64,000 nucleotides of DNA from Aggregicoccus sp. 17bor-14 (lineage in GTDB: Bacteria; Myxococcota; Myxococcia; Myxococcales; Myxococcaceae). A model generated the notes under the pieces. It was not told the origin of the DNA and made no database searches. It was given only the letters and a program-made list of their open reading frames with translations. A program made the translations under genes and the position numbers. The stretch is from assembly GCF_009659535.1 (NCBI RefSeq), contig NZ_VJZZ01000006.1:124001-188000 (forward strand), read 5' to 3'. Position 1 is the first letter of the stretch. Every line of letters begins with the position of its first letter. Shown piece after piece: positions 17,153-25,585 of the stretch.

Positions 17153-17485
17153 GTGCCCGGGTGGGCGCGGAGAACGCGTGCGCCGACCCCACGGGGGCGC
17201 TGAGCAGGGAGAGCAAGCGGGCACGAGGCGCCCCACCGCAGGTCCGCTGGGACTCGGGCCTGCGGGCCCGCCACCGCTCCCGCGTGCCCGGCCGGGCACG
17301 TCGCCGCCCTGGCAAGTGGTCGTAATTGCTCTGGGCTTCGCGCAGCGCAGGACGCGCGGCGAGGCAGCGGGCTGCGCGTCCGGCCGTGGGCGCGGGACTT
17401 GCTGCGGGGTACGCGCGTGACGCTCTCGCCGCTGCCCTCCCGCAGCGGCTCCCCTGCCGCCGCGGCCCCGCTCCCCCTTCGAGTC
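17153..17485. other. Intergenic region between P450 and chemoreceptor
   Basis: About 330 bases. The frame of the chemoreceptor is open back to 17399, but the family start is the ATG at 17486. The region contains an 18-base perfect palindrome (separate entry) and a short AT-rich patch (TGGTCGTAATTGC, about 17316-17329) that may belong to the chemoreceptor promoter. No gene is seen. Confidence 0.45.
17283..17300. promoter_or_regulatory. 18-base perfect palindrome
   Basis: CGTGCCCGGCCGGGCACG reads identically on both strands. It lies 130 bases after the P450 stop and 185 bases before the chemoreceptor start. It could be a dimeric regulator site or, as RNA, a GTGCCC/GGGCAC hairpin ending the P450 transcript. 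Confidence 0.35.
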
Positions 17486-19486
17486 ATGACGCTCAGCCAC
17501 CGCCTCTCGACCAAGCTTCTCGTCACCCTCTGCAGCGTCATCGCGCTGACGCTGGGCCTCGTGGTCCTCGTCGTCAGCCGGCAGTCCTCACGCGTCGCGG
17601 AGGAGGAGGCGACGCAGGCCGCGACCGGGCTGGCGAGGGACGCCGCGGCGCAGGTGCACGCGCGGTTCGAGCGCTCGGTGCTCACCTCCCGCACGATCGC
17701 GCAGTCCCTCGCGGCCCTGAAGCTCGCGGGCAACACGGACCGGGAGCTCGGCTCCGCGATGGTGCGCCGCACCGTCGAGGAGACGCCGGAGATCCTCGGC
17801 CTCTGGTTCATCTGGGAGCCGAACGCCTTCGACGGCGCCGACGCGAAGTTCGCGAACAAGGGCTTCGTCGATGCCACCGGCCGCCACATGGCCTGGTGGA
17901 ACCGGGGCAGCGGGAACATCCAGCAGGAGGTGGCGATGGACTACGAGAAGCCCGGTCCCGGCGACTGCTACCTGCTGCCGCGCGCCACGAAGAAGGAGAC
18001 CCTCCTCGAGCCCTACTTCTACACGACCGCGGGCAAGACGGAGCTCATCACCGGCATCTCGGTGCCCATCCTGATGGACGGCAAGTTCATGGGCGTCGTC
18101 GGCGAGGACATGCCCCTGCGGCAGACGCAGGCGCTCGTCGCGACCATCAAGCCCTTCGAGAAGGGCTTCGCGACGCTCACCTCCAGTCAGGGCAACCTCA
18201 TCGCGCACCCCAACGCGGAGCTGCTGGGCAAGCCGCTCGGGGACTCGGCCGCGGACGCGCTCGTGAAGCGCGCGCTCGCCAGCCGCGAGACCCAGGTCGG
18301 CCGCGTGCACTCCGACGTGCTCGGCGCCGAGGCCATCGCGGTCGTGGTGCCCTTCGTCGTCGGCCACTCGGAGACGCCCTGGGCCCTCACCGTGTTCGCG
18401 CCGCTCGAGACCGTGCTCGCCCCGGCGCACCAGCTGCGCACCTTCACGCTCGCCCTGGGGGTGCTGGCGCTGCTCGCGCTCGCCCTCATGGTCCTCGTCG
18501 TCGTCCGCCGCGTCACCCGCCCGCTCGAGCGCATCTCGGAGGTGGCCACGCAGATTGCCGCGGGCAACCTGACCGAGCAGGTCGAGCACCGCTCCTCCGA
18601 CGAGATCGGCGCGCTCGCGGAGGCGTTCCGCACCATGAGCGAGCGGCTCGCGCAGGTCATCGGCGAGGTGCGCAACGGCGCCAGCGCCCTCTCCTCGGCG
18701 TCGGGTCAGCTGTCGCAGACCTCCCAGGCGCTCTCCTCGGGCACCAGCGAGCAGGCGGCCTCCTTCGAGGAGGTGACGGCGAGCCTCGAGCAGATGCGAA
18801 GCTCCATCGACCAGAACGCCACCCACAGCGCGCGCGTGGATACGCTCGCCCTCAAGGGTGCGAACGATGCGGCGGAGAGCGGCCGCGCGGTGGCCGAGCT
18901 GGTGGAGGCGATGAAGCAGATCGCGGGCCGCATCACCATCATCGAGGACATCGCGTACCAGACGAACCTGCTCGCGCTCAACGCCGCCATCGAGGCGGCG
19001 CGCGCAGGCGAGCACGGCCGCGGCTTCGCGGTGGTGGCCTCGGAGGTGCGCAAGCTCGCGGAGGGCAGCCAGCGGGCCGCGCGCGACATCGTCGAGCTCG
19101 CCTCCCAGCGCGTCGCCCAGGCGGAGCGCACCGGCGGGATGCTCGAGGAGCTGGTGCCCAGCATCCAGCAGACGAGCGCGCTGGTGAAGGAGGTGGCGGC
19201 CGCCAGCACCGAGCAGTCGCAGAGCGTGGGCCAGATGAACCGGGCCGTGCTGGGGCTCAACTCCGTCACCCAGCAGAACGCGTCGGCCGCCGAGGAGCTG
19301 GCGGCCACGGCGGAGGAGATGGCGAGCCACGCGCAGAGCCTGCTGCAGCTCATGTCCTTCTTCCGCACCGCGGAGGACGCCGGCAGCGCGCGGCCGGGCG
19401 GGCCCGTCGTGCACCTGCCCGTGCGCGCGCAGCGCCCTGCGGTGGCACCCACCCCGGCCCCTTCGCCCAGGCTCGAGAGCCGCTAG
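17486..19486 (+). CDS. Methyl-accepting chemotaxis protein with periplasmic Cache-type sensor
   Basis: This 666-residue receptor has: a basic start and first membrane helix (about 8-31), a large periplasmic sensor (about 32-315) with dCache-like features ([43 protein letters not shown]), a second helix (about 317-340), HAMP, then the cytoplasmic signalling coiled coil. The hairpin tip contains [20 protein letters not shown], essentially invariant in the family. It signals to CheA/CheW; no che genes are nearby. The ATG at 17486 is chosen because the upstream frame would bury the signal anchor. The C-terminal tail is Pro/Ala-rich without a CheR-binding pentapeptide. Confidence 0.93.
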   Translation: MTLSHRLSTKLLVTLCSVIALTLGLVVLVVSRQSSRVAEEEATQAATGLARDAAAQVHARFERSVLTSRTIAQSLAALKLAGNTDRELGSAMVRRTVEETPEILGLWFIWEPNAFDGADAKFANKGFVDATGRHMAWWNRGSGNIQQEVAMDYEKPGPGDCYLLPRATKKETLLEPYFYTTAGKTELITGISVPILMDGKFMGVVGEDMPLRQTQALVATIKPFEKGFATLTSSQGNLIAHPNAELLGKPLGDSAADALVKRALASRETQVGRVHSDVLGAEAIAVVVPFVVGHSETPWALTVFAPLETVLAPAHQLRTFTLALGVLALLALALMVLVVVRRVTRPLERISEVATQIAAGNLTEQVEHRSSDEIGALAEAFRTMSERLAQVIGEVRNGASALSSASGQLSQTSQALSSGTSEQAASFEEVTASLEQMRSSIDQNATHSARVDTLALKGANDAAESGRAVAELVEAMKQIAGRITIIEDIAYQTNLLALNAAIEAARAGEHGRGFAVVASEVRKLAEGSQRAARDIVELASQRVAQAERTGGMLEELVPSIQQTSALVKEVAAASTEQSQSVGQMNRAVLGLNSVTQQNASAAEELAATAEEMASHAQSLLQLMSFFRTAEDAGSARPGGPVVHLPVRAQRPAVAPTPAPSPRLESR

Positions 19487-19672
19487 GCAGGGCGGCGACA
19501 GGGGCCGCCGGGCGCGCCTGCGCGCGCTCCGGGACCTCGTGGCCATGCGCCTGGCGGGCTGAGCCCGGCAGCACCGGGCAGGCCGGTGAGCGGTTGCTCC
19601 TGGCGCCAACAGAGCTCCTCGGTGTTAGGACGAACGCCTGGGGCGTAGACCCCACCCTGGGGAGGACGTGAG

Positions 19673-20182
19673 ATGAGCACCGAGAAGGCGATTCTGGCGG
19701 GTGGCTGCTTCTGGGGCGTGGAGGAGCTGTTGCGGCGCATGGACGGAGTGATCTCCACGCGCGTGGGCTACAGCGGCGGCGACGTGCCGAACGCGACCTA
19801 CCGCAACCACGGCACGCACGCCGAGGCGGTCGAGATCGTCTTCGACCCCGCGCGCCTGAGCTTCCGCACGTTGCTGGAGTTCTTCTTCCAGATCCACGAC
19901 CCGTCCACGCGCAACCGGCAGGGCAACGACATCGGCACGTCCTACCGCTCGGCCATCTTCTACACCTCGCCCGAGCAGCAGCGCATCGCGCTGGACACCA
20001 TTGCGGACGTCGATGCCTCGGGCCTGTGGCCCGGCAAGGTGGTCACCGAGGTTGCTCCCGCGGGTGCGTTCTGGGAGGCCGAGCCCGAACACCAGGACTA
20101 CCTGCAGCGCTACCCCGACGGCTACACCTGCCACTTCGTGCGTCCGGGCTGGAAGCTGCCGCGCCGCCAGGCCGCGAGCTGA
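19673..20182 (+). CDS. msrA: Peptide-methionine (S)-S-oxide reductase MsrA
   Basis: This 169-residue enzyme reduces the S-epimer of methionine sulfoxide in proteins. The catalytic GGCFWG (Cys12) is at the N-terminus, followed by [20 protein letters not shown] and the later [17 protein letters not shown] and YTCH segments of the family. Length is typical. A ribosome site, GGGGAGGACGTGAG, is directly upstream. MsrB is not fused or adjacent. It is convergent with the phospholipase-D-like gene. Confidence 0.96.
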   Translation: MSTEKAILAGGCFWGVEELLRRMDGVISTRVGYSGGDVPNATYRNHGTHAEAVEIVFDPARLSFRTLLEFFFQIHDPSTRNRQGNDIGTSYRSAIFYTSPEQQRIALDTIADVDASGLWPGKVVTEVAPAGAFWEAEPEHQDYLQRYPDGYTCHFVRPGWKLPRRQAAS

Positions 20183-20229
20183 CCCCGGCCTCGGCCGGTG
20201 CTCGCGCCCGCCGCGCGCGTGGCCACTCC

Positions 20230-20246
20230 GGCCCCGCGCGGGGGCC
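20230..20246. terminator. Possible hairpin between convergent msrA and phospholipase-D-like genes
   Basis: GGCCCC (20230-20235) and GGGGCC (20241-20246) pair around a five-base loop. Position between two convergent stops suits a shared transcript end, but the stem is short and no T-tract is present. Confidence 0.28.
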
Positions 20247-20275
20247 CGCGGCCGTGCGGCGCGCGGAGGGAGCCG

Positions 20276-21544
20276 CTACTTGCCCTCGGCGCCGGCGATG
20301 TCCGGGGGCGTGTAGACCGCCTTCGGGTCCACGGGGGAGGCGTAGGTGCTGTTCCACAGGTCGAGGAAGAAGGCGTCCAGCTGCCGCGCGAACGCGGCGC
20401 CCTCGACCACGAGCCCCACGTTGCGGCTGCCGTGGAAGTAGCTGCGCTCCCAGTTGTTCGTCCCCACCCAGCCCTTCTCGCCGTCCACCACCAGGTACTT
20501 GGAGTGCACGACGCGGGCGAAGGGGATGTGGCCACTCGAGTGCTGCGGGATGGTGACCAGCTTCACGGTGAGGCCCCGCTCGGGCGCGTGCAGCGCCTGC
20601 AGCCCCTCGATGGTGCCCTTGCGCTTGCCCCAGTCCGCGAGCAGCAGCTCCACCTGCACGCCGCGCAGGGCGGCGCGCTGCAGCGCGGACTCGAGCACCT
20701 CCCAGTTCCCCTCGCGCGAGCGCGCACGGTAGGTGAGCAGCTGCACGCGCACCGTGCGCCGGGCGCCGTCGATGAGGCGCACCAGCTGGGGCAGGTCCCA
20801 CGCGCTGCTCGCGGGCACCTGGCCCTCGGGGCTCGCCACGGGCAGCACCCGCACCCGCTCCCCGCCGAAGCGCGCCTCCGTCCACGCGGCCGCGGGGCCC
20901 GAGGCGGACGGCAGGGGCTCACCGCCCGCCTGGGCCCAGTCGTAGGCGAACACGTCGGAGAGCGGGCGCACCGCCGCGGGACCGCTCAGGCGCAGCCCCA
21001 GCTCCTGGATGTGCTCGAGCGAGCGCCAGTCGAAGTTCTGGCTGCCGAGGTAGCCCTCGCGCCCATCGACGACGAAGTACTTCGCGTGCAGCACGCCGCC
21101 CTGCAGCTTCTCCCGGTCCCAGCGGCGCAGGCTCACGTTCGGCTGCGCCTGCAGCCGCGCCACCGTCTCCGGGTAGGTCCGGGCGAACTTCTCCTCGGTG
21201 AGGATGCGCACCCGCACGCCCCGCGCCGCCGCGGCCTCCAGCGCCCGCACGCTCGGCTCGAGCGCGCTGCCCTCCCGGTTGGAGTTGGACAGGTAGAACT
21301 CCGCCACGTCGAGCGTCCGGGTGGCCCGCGCGAACAGCTCCGGCCACACGTCCTTCGCATCGCGCAGCGCCGCGTGGTTCAGCGGCGTCTCCACCGGCGC
21401 GCTCTCCACCAGCTCCAGCTCCAGCTCCAGCTCCGGCGGTGCGGCCTGCGGCCCCGCGGCGGGCGCGCGCACGCCGGGTGCGGCGCAGGCGAGCGCCAGG
21501 AGGAGTGGGACGAGGCGGGCAGGCGAGTGTCGGACGGGTTGCAT
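20276..21544 (-). CDS. Phospholipase D-like lipoprotein (two HKD motifs)
   Basis: From ATG 21544 this is a 422-residue protein: a signal with lipobox LALAC (Cys20), an acidic repeat ELELELELVE, then two PLD half-domains. HKD motif 1 is HAKYFVVDGREGYLGS (H153, K155, D160) and motif 2 is HSKYLVVDGEKGWVGT (H347, K349, D354). The two together form one active site that cuts or transfers phosphodiester bonds, as in phospholipase D or cardiolipin synthase. Here it would be lipid-anchored in the envelope, possibly acting on lipids or as a nuclease. Confidence 0.88.
   Translation of the reverse strand: MQPVRHSPARLVPLLLALACAAPGVRAPAAGPQAAPPELELELELVESAPVETPLNHAALRDAKDVWPELFARATRTLDVAEFYLSNSNREGSALEPSVRALEAAAARGVRVRILTEEKFARTYPETVARLQAQPNVSLRRWDREKLQGGVLHAKYFVVDGREGYLGSQNFDWRSLEHIQELGLRLSGPAAVRPLSDVFAYDWAQAGGEPLPSASGPAAAWTEARFGGERVRVLPVASPEGQVPASSAWDLPQLVRLIDGARRTVRVQLLTYRARSREGNWEVLESALQRAALRGVQVELLLADWGKRKGTIEGLQALHAPERGLTVKLVTIPQHSSGHIPFARVVHSKYLVVDGEKGWVGTNNWERSYFHGSRNVGLVVEGAAFARQLDAFFLDLWNSTYASPVDPKAVYTPPDIAGAEGK
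21411..21434 (-). repeat. Hexanucleotide microsatellite (four AGCTCC units)
   Basis: Four perfect copies of AGCTCC encode alternating Glu-Leu in the linker after the lipobox of the phospholipase-D-like protein. Unit gain or loss would keep the frame and only change linker length. Confidence 0.8.
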
Positions 21545-21766
21545 GGTGCGCCTGTCCTGACAGCGACCGGATGCGTCGCGCAAGTGGCGGCCGTTGCGCA
21601 CCTCGCCCGCGCTTCGAGGCGAAAGCACCTCGAGGGGGAACCTGGCCCGTTCCGTCCCCGGCCAGCCAGGCGGCAGCGCCGCCCCCCACCCCGCGGCGCA
21701 GTTCCCAGCGCCGTGCCCGCGGGTGACACCGCGCCGGACCCGGACGTCGAATGGGGAGGACGGGCA

Positions 21767-22765
21767 ATGGACGAAGGCACCTCGCGCGGACCCGAGGCGC
21801 TCGCGCGCAGCACGCTGCTGCGCCAGCGGGCGGGCGCGGCCCTGGTGGATGCGTTCTGCACGGGGCTCACCCGCGGCGGCCGGCTGCTGCCGCAGTCCCG
21901 CAGCGAGCTGCACGCCGTCGAGGTGCTGCGCGACGTCGCGTACCTGCCCGATGGCGGCAGCGCCCACCGGCTGGACCTCTACCGCCCCCGCGGGCCGGGC
22001 GGCCCGCGGCCCGTGGTGCTCTACATCCACGGGGGCGCCTTCCGGGCGCTCTCCAAGGAGACGCACTGGGTGTTCGGCGTGGTGTTCGCGCGCCAGGGCT
22101 TCGTCGCGCTGAACCTCAACTACCGGCTGGCCCCCGCGCACCCCTTCCCCGCGGCACTCGAGGACGTGGCGGCGGCGTACTGCTGGGCGGTGCAGCACGC
22201 GGCGCACTACGGGGGGGACCCCGCGCGCGTCGTAGTGGCCGGCGAGTCGGCGGGGGCGAACCTCGCGCTGGGGCTGGCGCTGGCCACCTGCTACCGCCGT
22301 CCGGAGCCGTGGGCGCGCGCCGTCTTCGACACCGGCGTGGTGCCGCGCGCGGTGCTGCCCGCCTGCGGGGTGCTGCAGGTGAGCGACCCGGAGCGCTACT
22401 GGCGCACGCAGCCGCGCAGCTTCTTCGTGCGCGACCGGCTCTCCGAGGTGGGGCAGACCTACCTGCGCGGGGCCCGCGTCCCGGAGGAGGGTGGGCTGGA
22501 GCTCGCGGACCCGCTGCTGGTGCTCGAGCGGGCCGGGGCGCCCGCGCGCCCGCTGCCCGCCTTCTTCGTCGCCTGCGGCACCGCGGACGTGCTGCTCGAG
22601 GACTCCCGGCGGCTCGCGCGGGCGCTGCAGCAGCTCGGCGCACGCTGCGAGGCGCGCGACTACGCGGGCGAGCCGCACGCCTTCCTCGCCTTCGTCCACA
22701 CGCGCGCCGGCGCGCGGCGGCACTGGGAGGATGCGTTTCGCTTCCTCGCCCAGCAGCTGCACTGA
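21767..22765 (+). CDS. Alpha/beta hydrolase, hormone-sensitive-lipase-like esterase
   Basis: This 332-residue protein has the signature oxyanion motif YIHGGAF (HGG at 88-90) and the nucleophile elbow VVAGESAGANL with S161. A later acid segment, ACGTADVLLED, and the histidine in GEPHAFLAF complete a probable catalytic triad. The family hydrolyses short- or medium-chain carboxylic esters. No signal peptide is seen. ATG 21767 has a ribosome site (GGGGAGGACGGGC). It is divergent from the phospholipase-D-like gene and ends 16 bases before the convergent metallophosphoesterase stop. Confidence 0.9.
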   Translation: MDEGTSRGPEALARSTLLRQRAGAALVDAFCTGLTRGGRLLPQSRSELHAVEVLRDVAYLPDGGSAHRLDLYRPRGPGGPRPVVLYIHGGAFRALSKETHWVFGVVFARQGFVALNLNYRLAPAHPFPAALEDVAAAYCWAVQHAAHYGGDPARVVVAGESAGANLALGLALATCYRRPEPWARAVFDTGVVPRAVLPACGVLQVSDPERYWRTQPRSFFVRDRLSEVGQTYLRGARVPEEGGLELADPLLVLERAGAPARPLPAFFVACGTADVLLEDSRRLARALQQLGARCEARDYAGEPHAFLAFVHTRAGARRHWEDAFRFLAQQLH

Positions 22766-22781
22766 AGCGCGCCCCGGGGCC

Positions 22782-23645
22782 TCACGCGCGCCGGGCCGCC
22801 TCCTGCCGCCAGGCGCGCAGCGTCTCGCCCACCGCGGTGCGCAGCTCCTGCGCCGAGGAGAGCGGGGCCAGCGGCGCCTCGGTGAAGGGCAGCCAGCGCG
22901 CCCCGGGGCCCGCCGCCGCGCACGGCCCGGGCGCGAAGAGGGGCACCCGGCCCAGCTCGAGGGTCGCCCCCGCGTTGCTCACGTGCAGGGGGCGGCCGGT
23001 GGAGTGGCCAGGAGCCCGCAGCGTCCGCGCGCTCGGGCGGTGGCGGTGGCCGTGCAGCACCCGGTCCGCCCGGCCCAGCAGCCGCTGCAGCAGCGCCGCG
23101 CCGAGCGGCAGCTCCTCCAGCCTGCCTGTCCCCAGGCGGCAGGCGAGGCGCTCGCCGAGCGACTCCGTGGGCAGGGGCAGCGGGTGGTGGTGCATCAGCA
23201 CCCAGACGCCGTCGCCGGGCCGGGCCGCGTCCACCGCGCGCTCCACCGCGTCGAGCTGCTCGGGCGTGAGCAGCCCCTGGCACTGCCAGTAGCTGTGGTT
23301 CTGCGGGCCGGTGGTGTCCACCCGCACCAGGTGCAGGCCGCGCGCGCGCACCGCGTCCACGCGCCGCCCGCCCATGAAGCCCTCGCCCACCGCGGGGCCC
23401 ACGCGGTCGTGGTTGCCCGGCACCAGCGTCACCCGCCCTGCCTCGAGCAGCGGGGCGAAGAGCCGCTCGAAGAGCGCGAGCTCCTCCGGGCGCCCCCGGT
23501 GCGTCACGTCCCCGGTGACGACCACGTGCGCCACCCGCGCGGCGAGCAGCGCGGCCACCAGCTGGCGCGCGGTGTCCACGCGGGACGCGTCGGCGCCGAG
23601 GTGCAGGTCCGAGACGTGCGCGACGAGGCCCGCCCTCACCGGCAT
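22782..23645 (-). CDS. Calcineurin-like metallophosphoesterase
   Basis: The 287-residue protein carries the full dinuclear-metal motif set: SDLHLG (D13, H15), TGDVTHRG (D46), PGNHDR (N78, H79), MHHHPLPL and GHRHRP. This arrangement is typical of class III cyclic-nucleotide phosphodiesterase/CpdA-like enzymes, but the substrate cannot be told from sequence. The C-terminal helix region is family-variable. ATG 23645 gives a normal start immediately before the first metal motif. Confidence 0.92.
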   Translation of the reverse strand: MPVRAGLVAHVSDLHLGADASRVDTARQLVAALLAARVAHVVVTGDVTHRGRPEELALFERLFAPLLEAGRVTLVPGNHDRVGPAVGEGFMGGRRVDAVRARGLHLVRVDTTGPQNHSYWQCQGLLTPEQLDAVERAVDAARPGDGVWVLMHHHPLPLPTESLGERLACRLGTGRLEELPLGAALLQRLLGRADRVLHGHRHRPSARTLRAPGHSTGRPLHVSNAGATLELGRVPLFAPGPCAAAGPGARWLPFTEAPLAPLSSAQELRTAVGETLRAWRQEAARRA

Positions 23646-23818
23646 GCCCTCCGCATTCCTGGCTGCACCGGCGTGCAGGGCGCGCCGCACGCTGCACAGG
23701 AGTGGAGCCGCCCGCGCATGGCCTTGCCTCCGCTGAAGCGGAAAGAAACCCGGGGCCGGAACGGTGGGGCGCGACCCTCGGCGTGTCCACCCCGGCCTGC
23801 GGGACGGCCCGGGGGCGC

Positions 23819-24703
23819 TCAGGGCTTCTGCGCCTTCACCAGCACGTAGTCGATGTAGCCGCGGCGGTAGGCCTCGTAGGCGAGCACGTCGATGGCGAGC
23901 CCGCCGGCGGCCGCCCCCAGCCCGCGCCGCGCGCGCATCTCGCGCAGGTTGCGCAGGGTGCGCTGCTCCCGGAAGTAGCCCGGGTAGGTGAGCGCCCCCA
24001 CCCGCTGCACCTGGACCGCGGTGAAGCCGGTGCGCTGCAGCTTGTGCACGTAGTCCTCCTGCGTGTCGCAGTTCTCCCAGGGGATGTGCCAGCCGCGGCA
24101 GATGAGCTTCAGCACGAGCCGGTCCGCGCGGCTGCCCTGGCGCAGCTCGCGCTGGGCGCAGTAGTCGGCGAGCAGCAGCGTGCCGCCCGGCTCCAGCACC
24201 CGGAAGGCCTCCTGCAGGAAGCGCTCGCGGGTGTCGAAGTGCACGGGTCCCTCCACCCCCAGCACGTGGGTGAAGCAGGCGGGCGCGAAGGGGAGCGCCG
24301 TCGCGCTGCCGTGGTGCAGGTGCACCTGCCCCTCGAGCCCGGCCCGCGCGACCCTGCGGCGCCCCGCCTCGACGTGGCCCCACGTCACGTCCACCGCGTG
24401 GATGACGCGGGGGCGGAACTCGCGCGCGAGCAGCACGTCCTGCGCGCCCGTGCCGCACGCCACGTCGGCCAGCACGCTGTCCTCGTCGAGCGCTCCCCAG
24501 TGCGCCAGCCGGCGCACCAGGTTCTCCGCCGCGGCCTCGTAGTGGCGGACGCCGTCCTCCCAGAGGCCGAAGTTCAGGTAGCCCCCGTGGTAGTCGCCGT
24601 AGCGCTCCACCCCGTGCGAGTAGAAGTGCTCGACCGCGCGCTCGTGCGTGCGCTGCGGCCAGCGCTGGCGGTCCGGGCCCGCGTCGTCCGGGATGACGTC
24701 CAT
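23819..24703 (-). CDS. Class I SAM methyltransferase (UbiE/sterol- or terpenoid-type)
   Basis: This 294-residue protein has motif I VLADVACGTGAQDVLLA, acidic VIHAVDVTWG, and the post-motif THVLGVEGPVHFDTRERFL followed by FRVLEPGGTLLLADY. The layout resembles small-molecule C-methyltransferases. The N-terminal YGDYHGGYLNFGLWEDG segment is common to that group. The substrate is unknown. ATG 24703 has a good ribosome site (GCAGGAGGAACACGAC). It is divergent from the dehydrogenase operon at 24935. Confidence 0.88.
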   Translation of the reverse strand: MDVIPDDAGPDRQRWPQRTHERAVEHFYSHGVERYGDYHGGYLNFGLWEDGVRHYEAAAENLVRRLAHWGALDEDSVLADVACGTGAQDVLLAREFRPRVIHAVDVTWGHVEAGRRRVARAGLEGQVHLHHGSATALPFAPACFTHVLGVEGPVHFDTRERFLQEAFRVLEPGGTLLLADYCAQRELRQGSRADRLVLKLICRGWHIPWENCDTQEDYVHKLQRTGFTAVQVQRVGALTYPGYFREQRTLRNLREMRARRGLGAAAGGLAIDVLAYEAYRRGYIDYVLVKAQKP

Positions 24704-24934
24704 GTCGTGTTCCTCCTGCGGCACCCTGCGCGGCGCCCTCCGGGCGGGCAGGCGCCCGGGCGGGAAATCTGCGCACGGGGGGCACGGCCGGAAGTCCCCG
24801 AGGTCCTCCCGTCCACAGGTACAGGACACCCGGGGCCATGGCGGCGCGAGCAGCCGGCCGTGCGCCGGGCGGCCGGCGGCGGCCCTGCACGTTGCGCCGA
24901 TGATGCGCGCGGGCCACGGCCCTATCGTCGGCCC

Positions 24935-25585
24935 ATGCTCCCGCTGACCGAGCTACCGCCCGCGGCTGCCGCGGGCATCCCCCGGCGGCGCTTCCTGCAG
25001 GGAGGTCTGCTGGGCGGCGCGCTGCTCGCGCTGGGCGGCGGCGCGCTCGCGCTGGGCGGCGGCGCGCTCGCGCTGCGCTCCACGCGGCTCGTCCCCGTGC
25101 CGCCCGAGGGACTGCGCGTGCTGACCCCCGGGCAGTACGCGGTCGTGGACGCGTTCGTGCGGCGCATGGCGCCGCCGCGGCCGGGCTTCCCCCCGCACGA
25201 GGTGGTGCGCACCGCACTCAACGCCGACCGCATCCTCGCCGCCACGGAAGCCGGAGCGCAGGAGGACTTCCGGCGGCTGCTCGACCTCTTCGAGAGCGCG
25301 CTGGCCGGGCTGCTCCTCACCGGGCGCACCACGCCCTTCACCCGCCTGTCCCCCGAGGCGCAGGACGCCGTCATCGCGGACTGGCGCGACAGCGGCCTCG
25401 CGCTGCGGCGCACCGGCTTCCAGGCGCTGCGCGCGCTCGCCGCGGGCGCCTACTACGGCTCGCCCCGGGTGTGGCCCGCGGTGGGCTACCCCGGGCCGCC
25501 CGCCGCGCTGCACGACCCGGCCGCGCCCGTGTGGAAGGGCGGGGGCGCGCCCCGGCCGGGAGGTGGGCTCGGAGGTGGGCCGTGA
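24935..25585 (+). CDS. Gluconate 2-dehydrogenase subunit 3-like small subunit (Tat signal)
   Basis: The 216-residue protein begins with a Tat signal (IPRRRFLQGG) and a long hydrophobic stretch containing a perfect repeat of ALGGGAL. A helical domain follows (LTPGQYAVVDAFVRRM, RLSPEAQDAVIADW, AYYGSPRVWPAVGYPGPP) that matches the small subunit of membrane-linked GMC dehydrogenases. In known systems this subunit escorts the folded flavoprotein through Tat. The stop overlaps the start of the next gene (GTGA), so translation is coupled. The glycine-rich tail is unusual. Confidence 0.82.
   Translation: MLPLTELPPAAAAGIPRRRFLQGGLLGGALLALGGGALALGGGALALRSTRLVPVPPEGLRVLTPGQYAVVDAFVRRMAPPRPGFPPHEVVRTALNADRILAATEAGAQEDFRRLLDLFESALAGLLLTGRTTPFTRLSPEAQDAVIADWRDSGLALRRTGFQALRALAAGAYYGSPRVWPAVGYPGPPAALHDPAAPVWKGGGAPRPGGGLGGGP
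25028..25069 (+). repeat. Two perfect tandem 21-base repeats in the Tat signal
   Basis: The unit GCGCTGGGCGGCGGCGCGCT plus C occurs twice in a row and encodes seven residues each (ALGGGAL). Copy change would lengthen or shorten the hydrophobic core of the Tat signal without changing the frame. Confidence 0.85.

Noticed and set aside
17311-17335. Sigma-54-like TGGCA ... TTGC near the chemoreceptor
   Set aside because: The GG-to-GC spacing does not fit the -24/-12 rule (too long from TGGCA, too short from TGGTC).
21411-21434. Repeat array, considered as CRISPR or origin iterons
   Set aside because: The six-base units are adjacent, in frame in a lipoprotein linker, and have no spacers.
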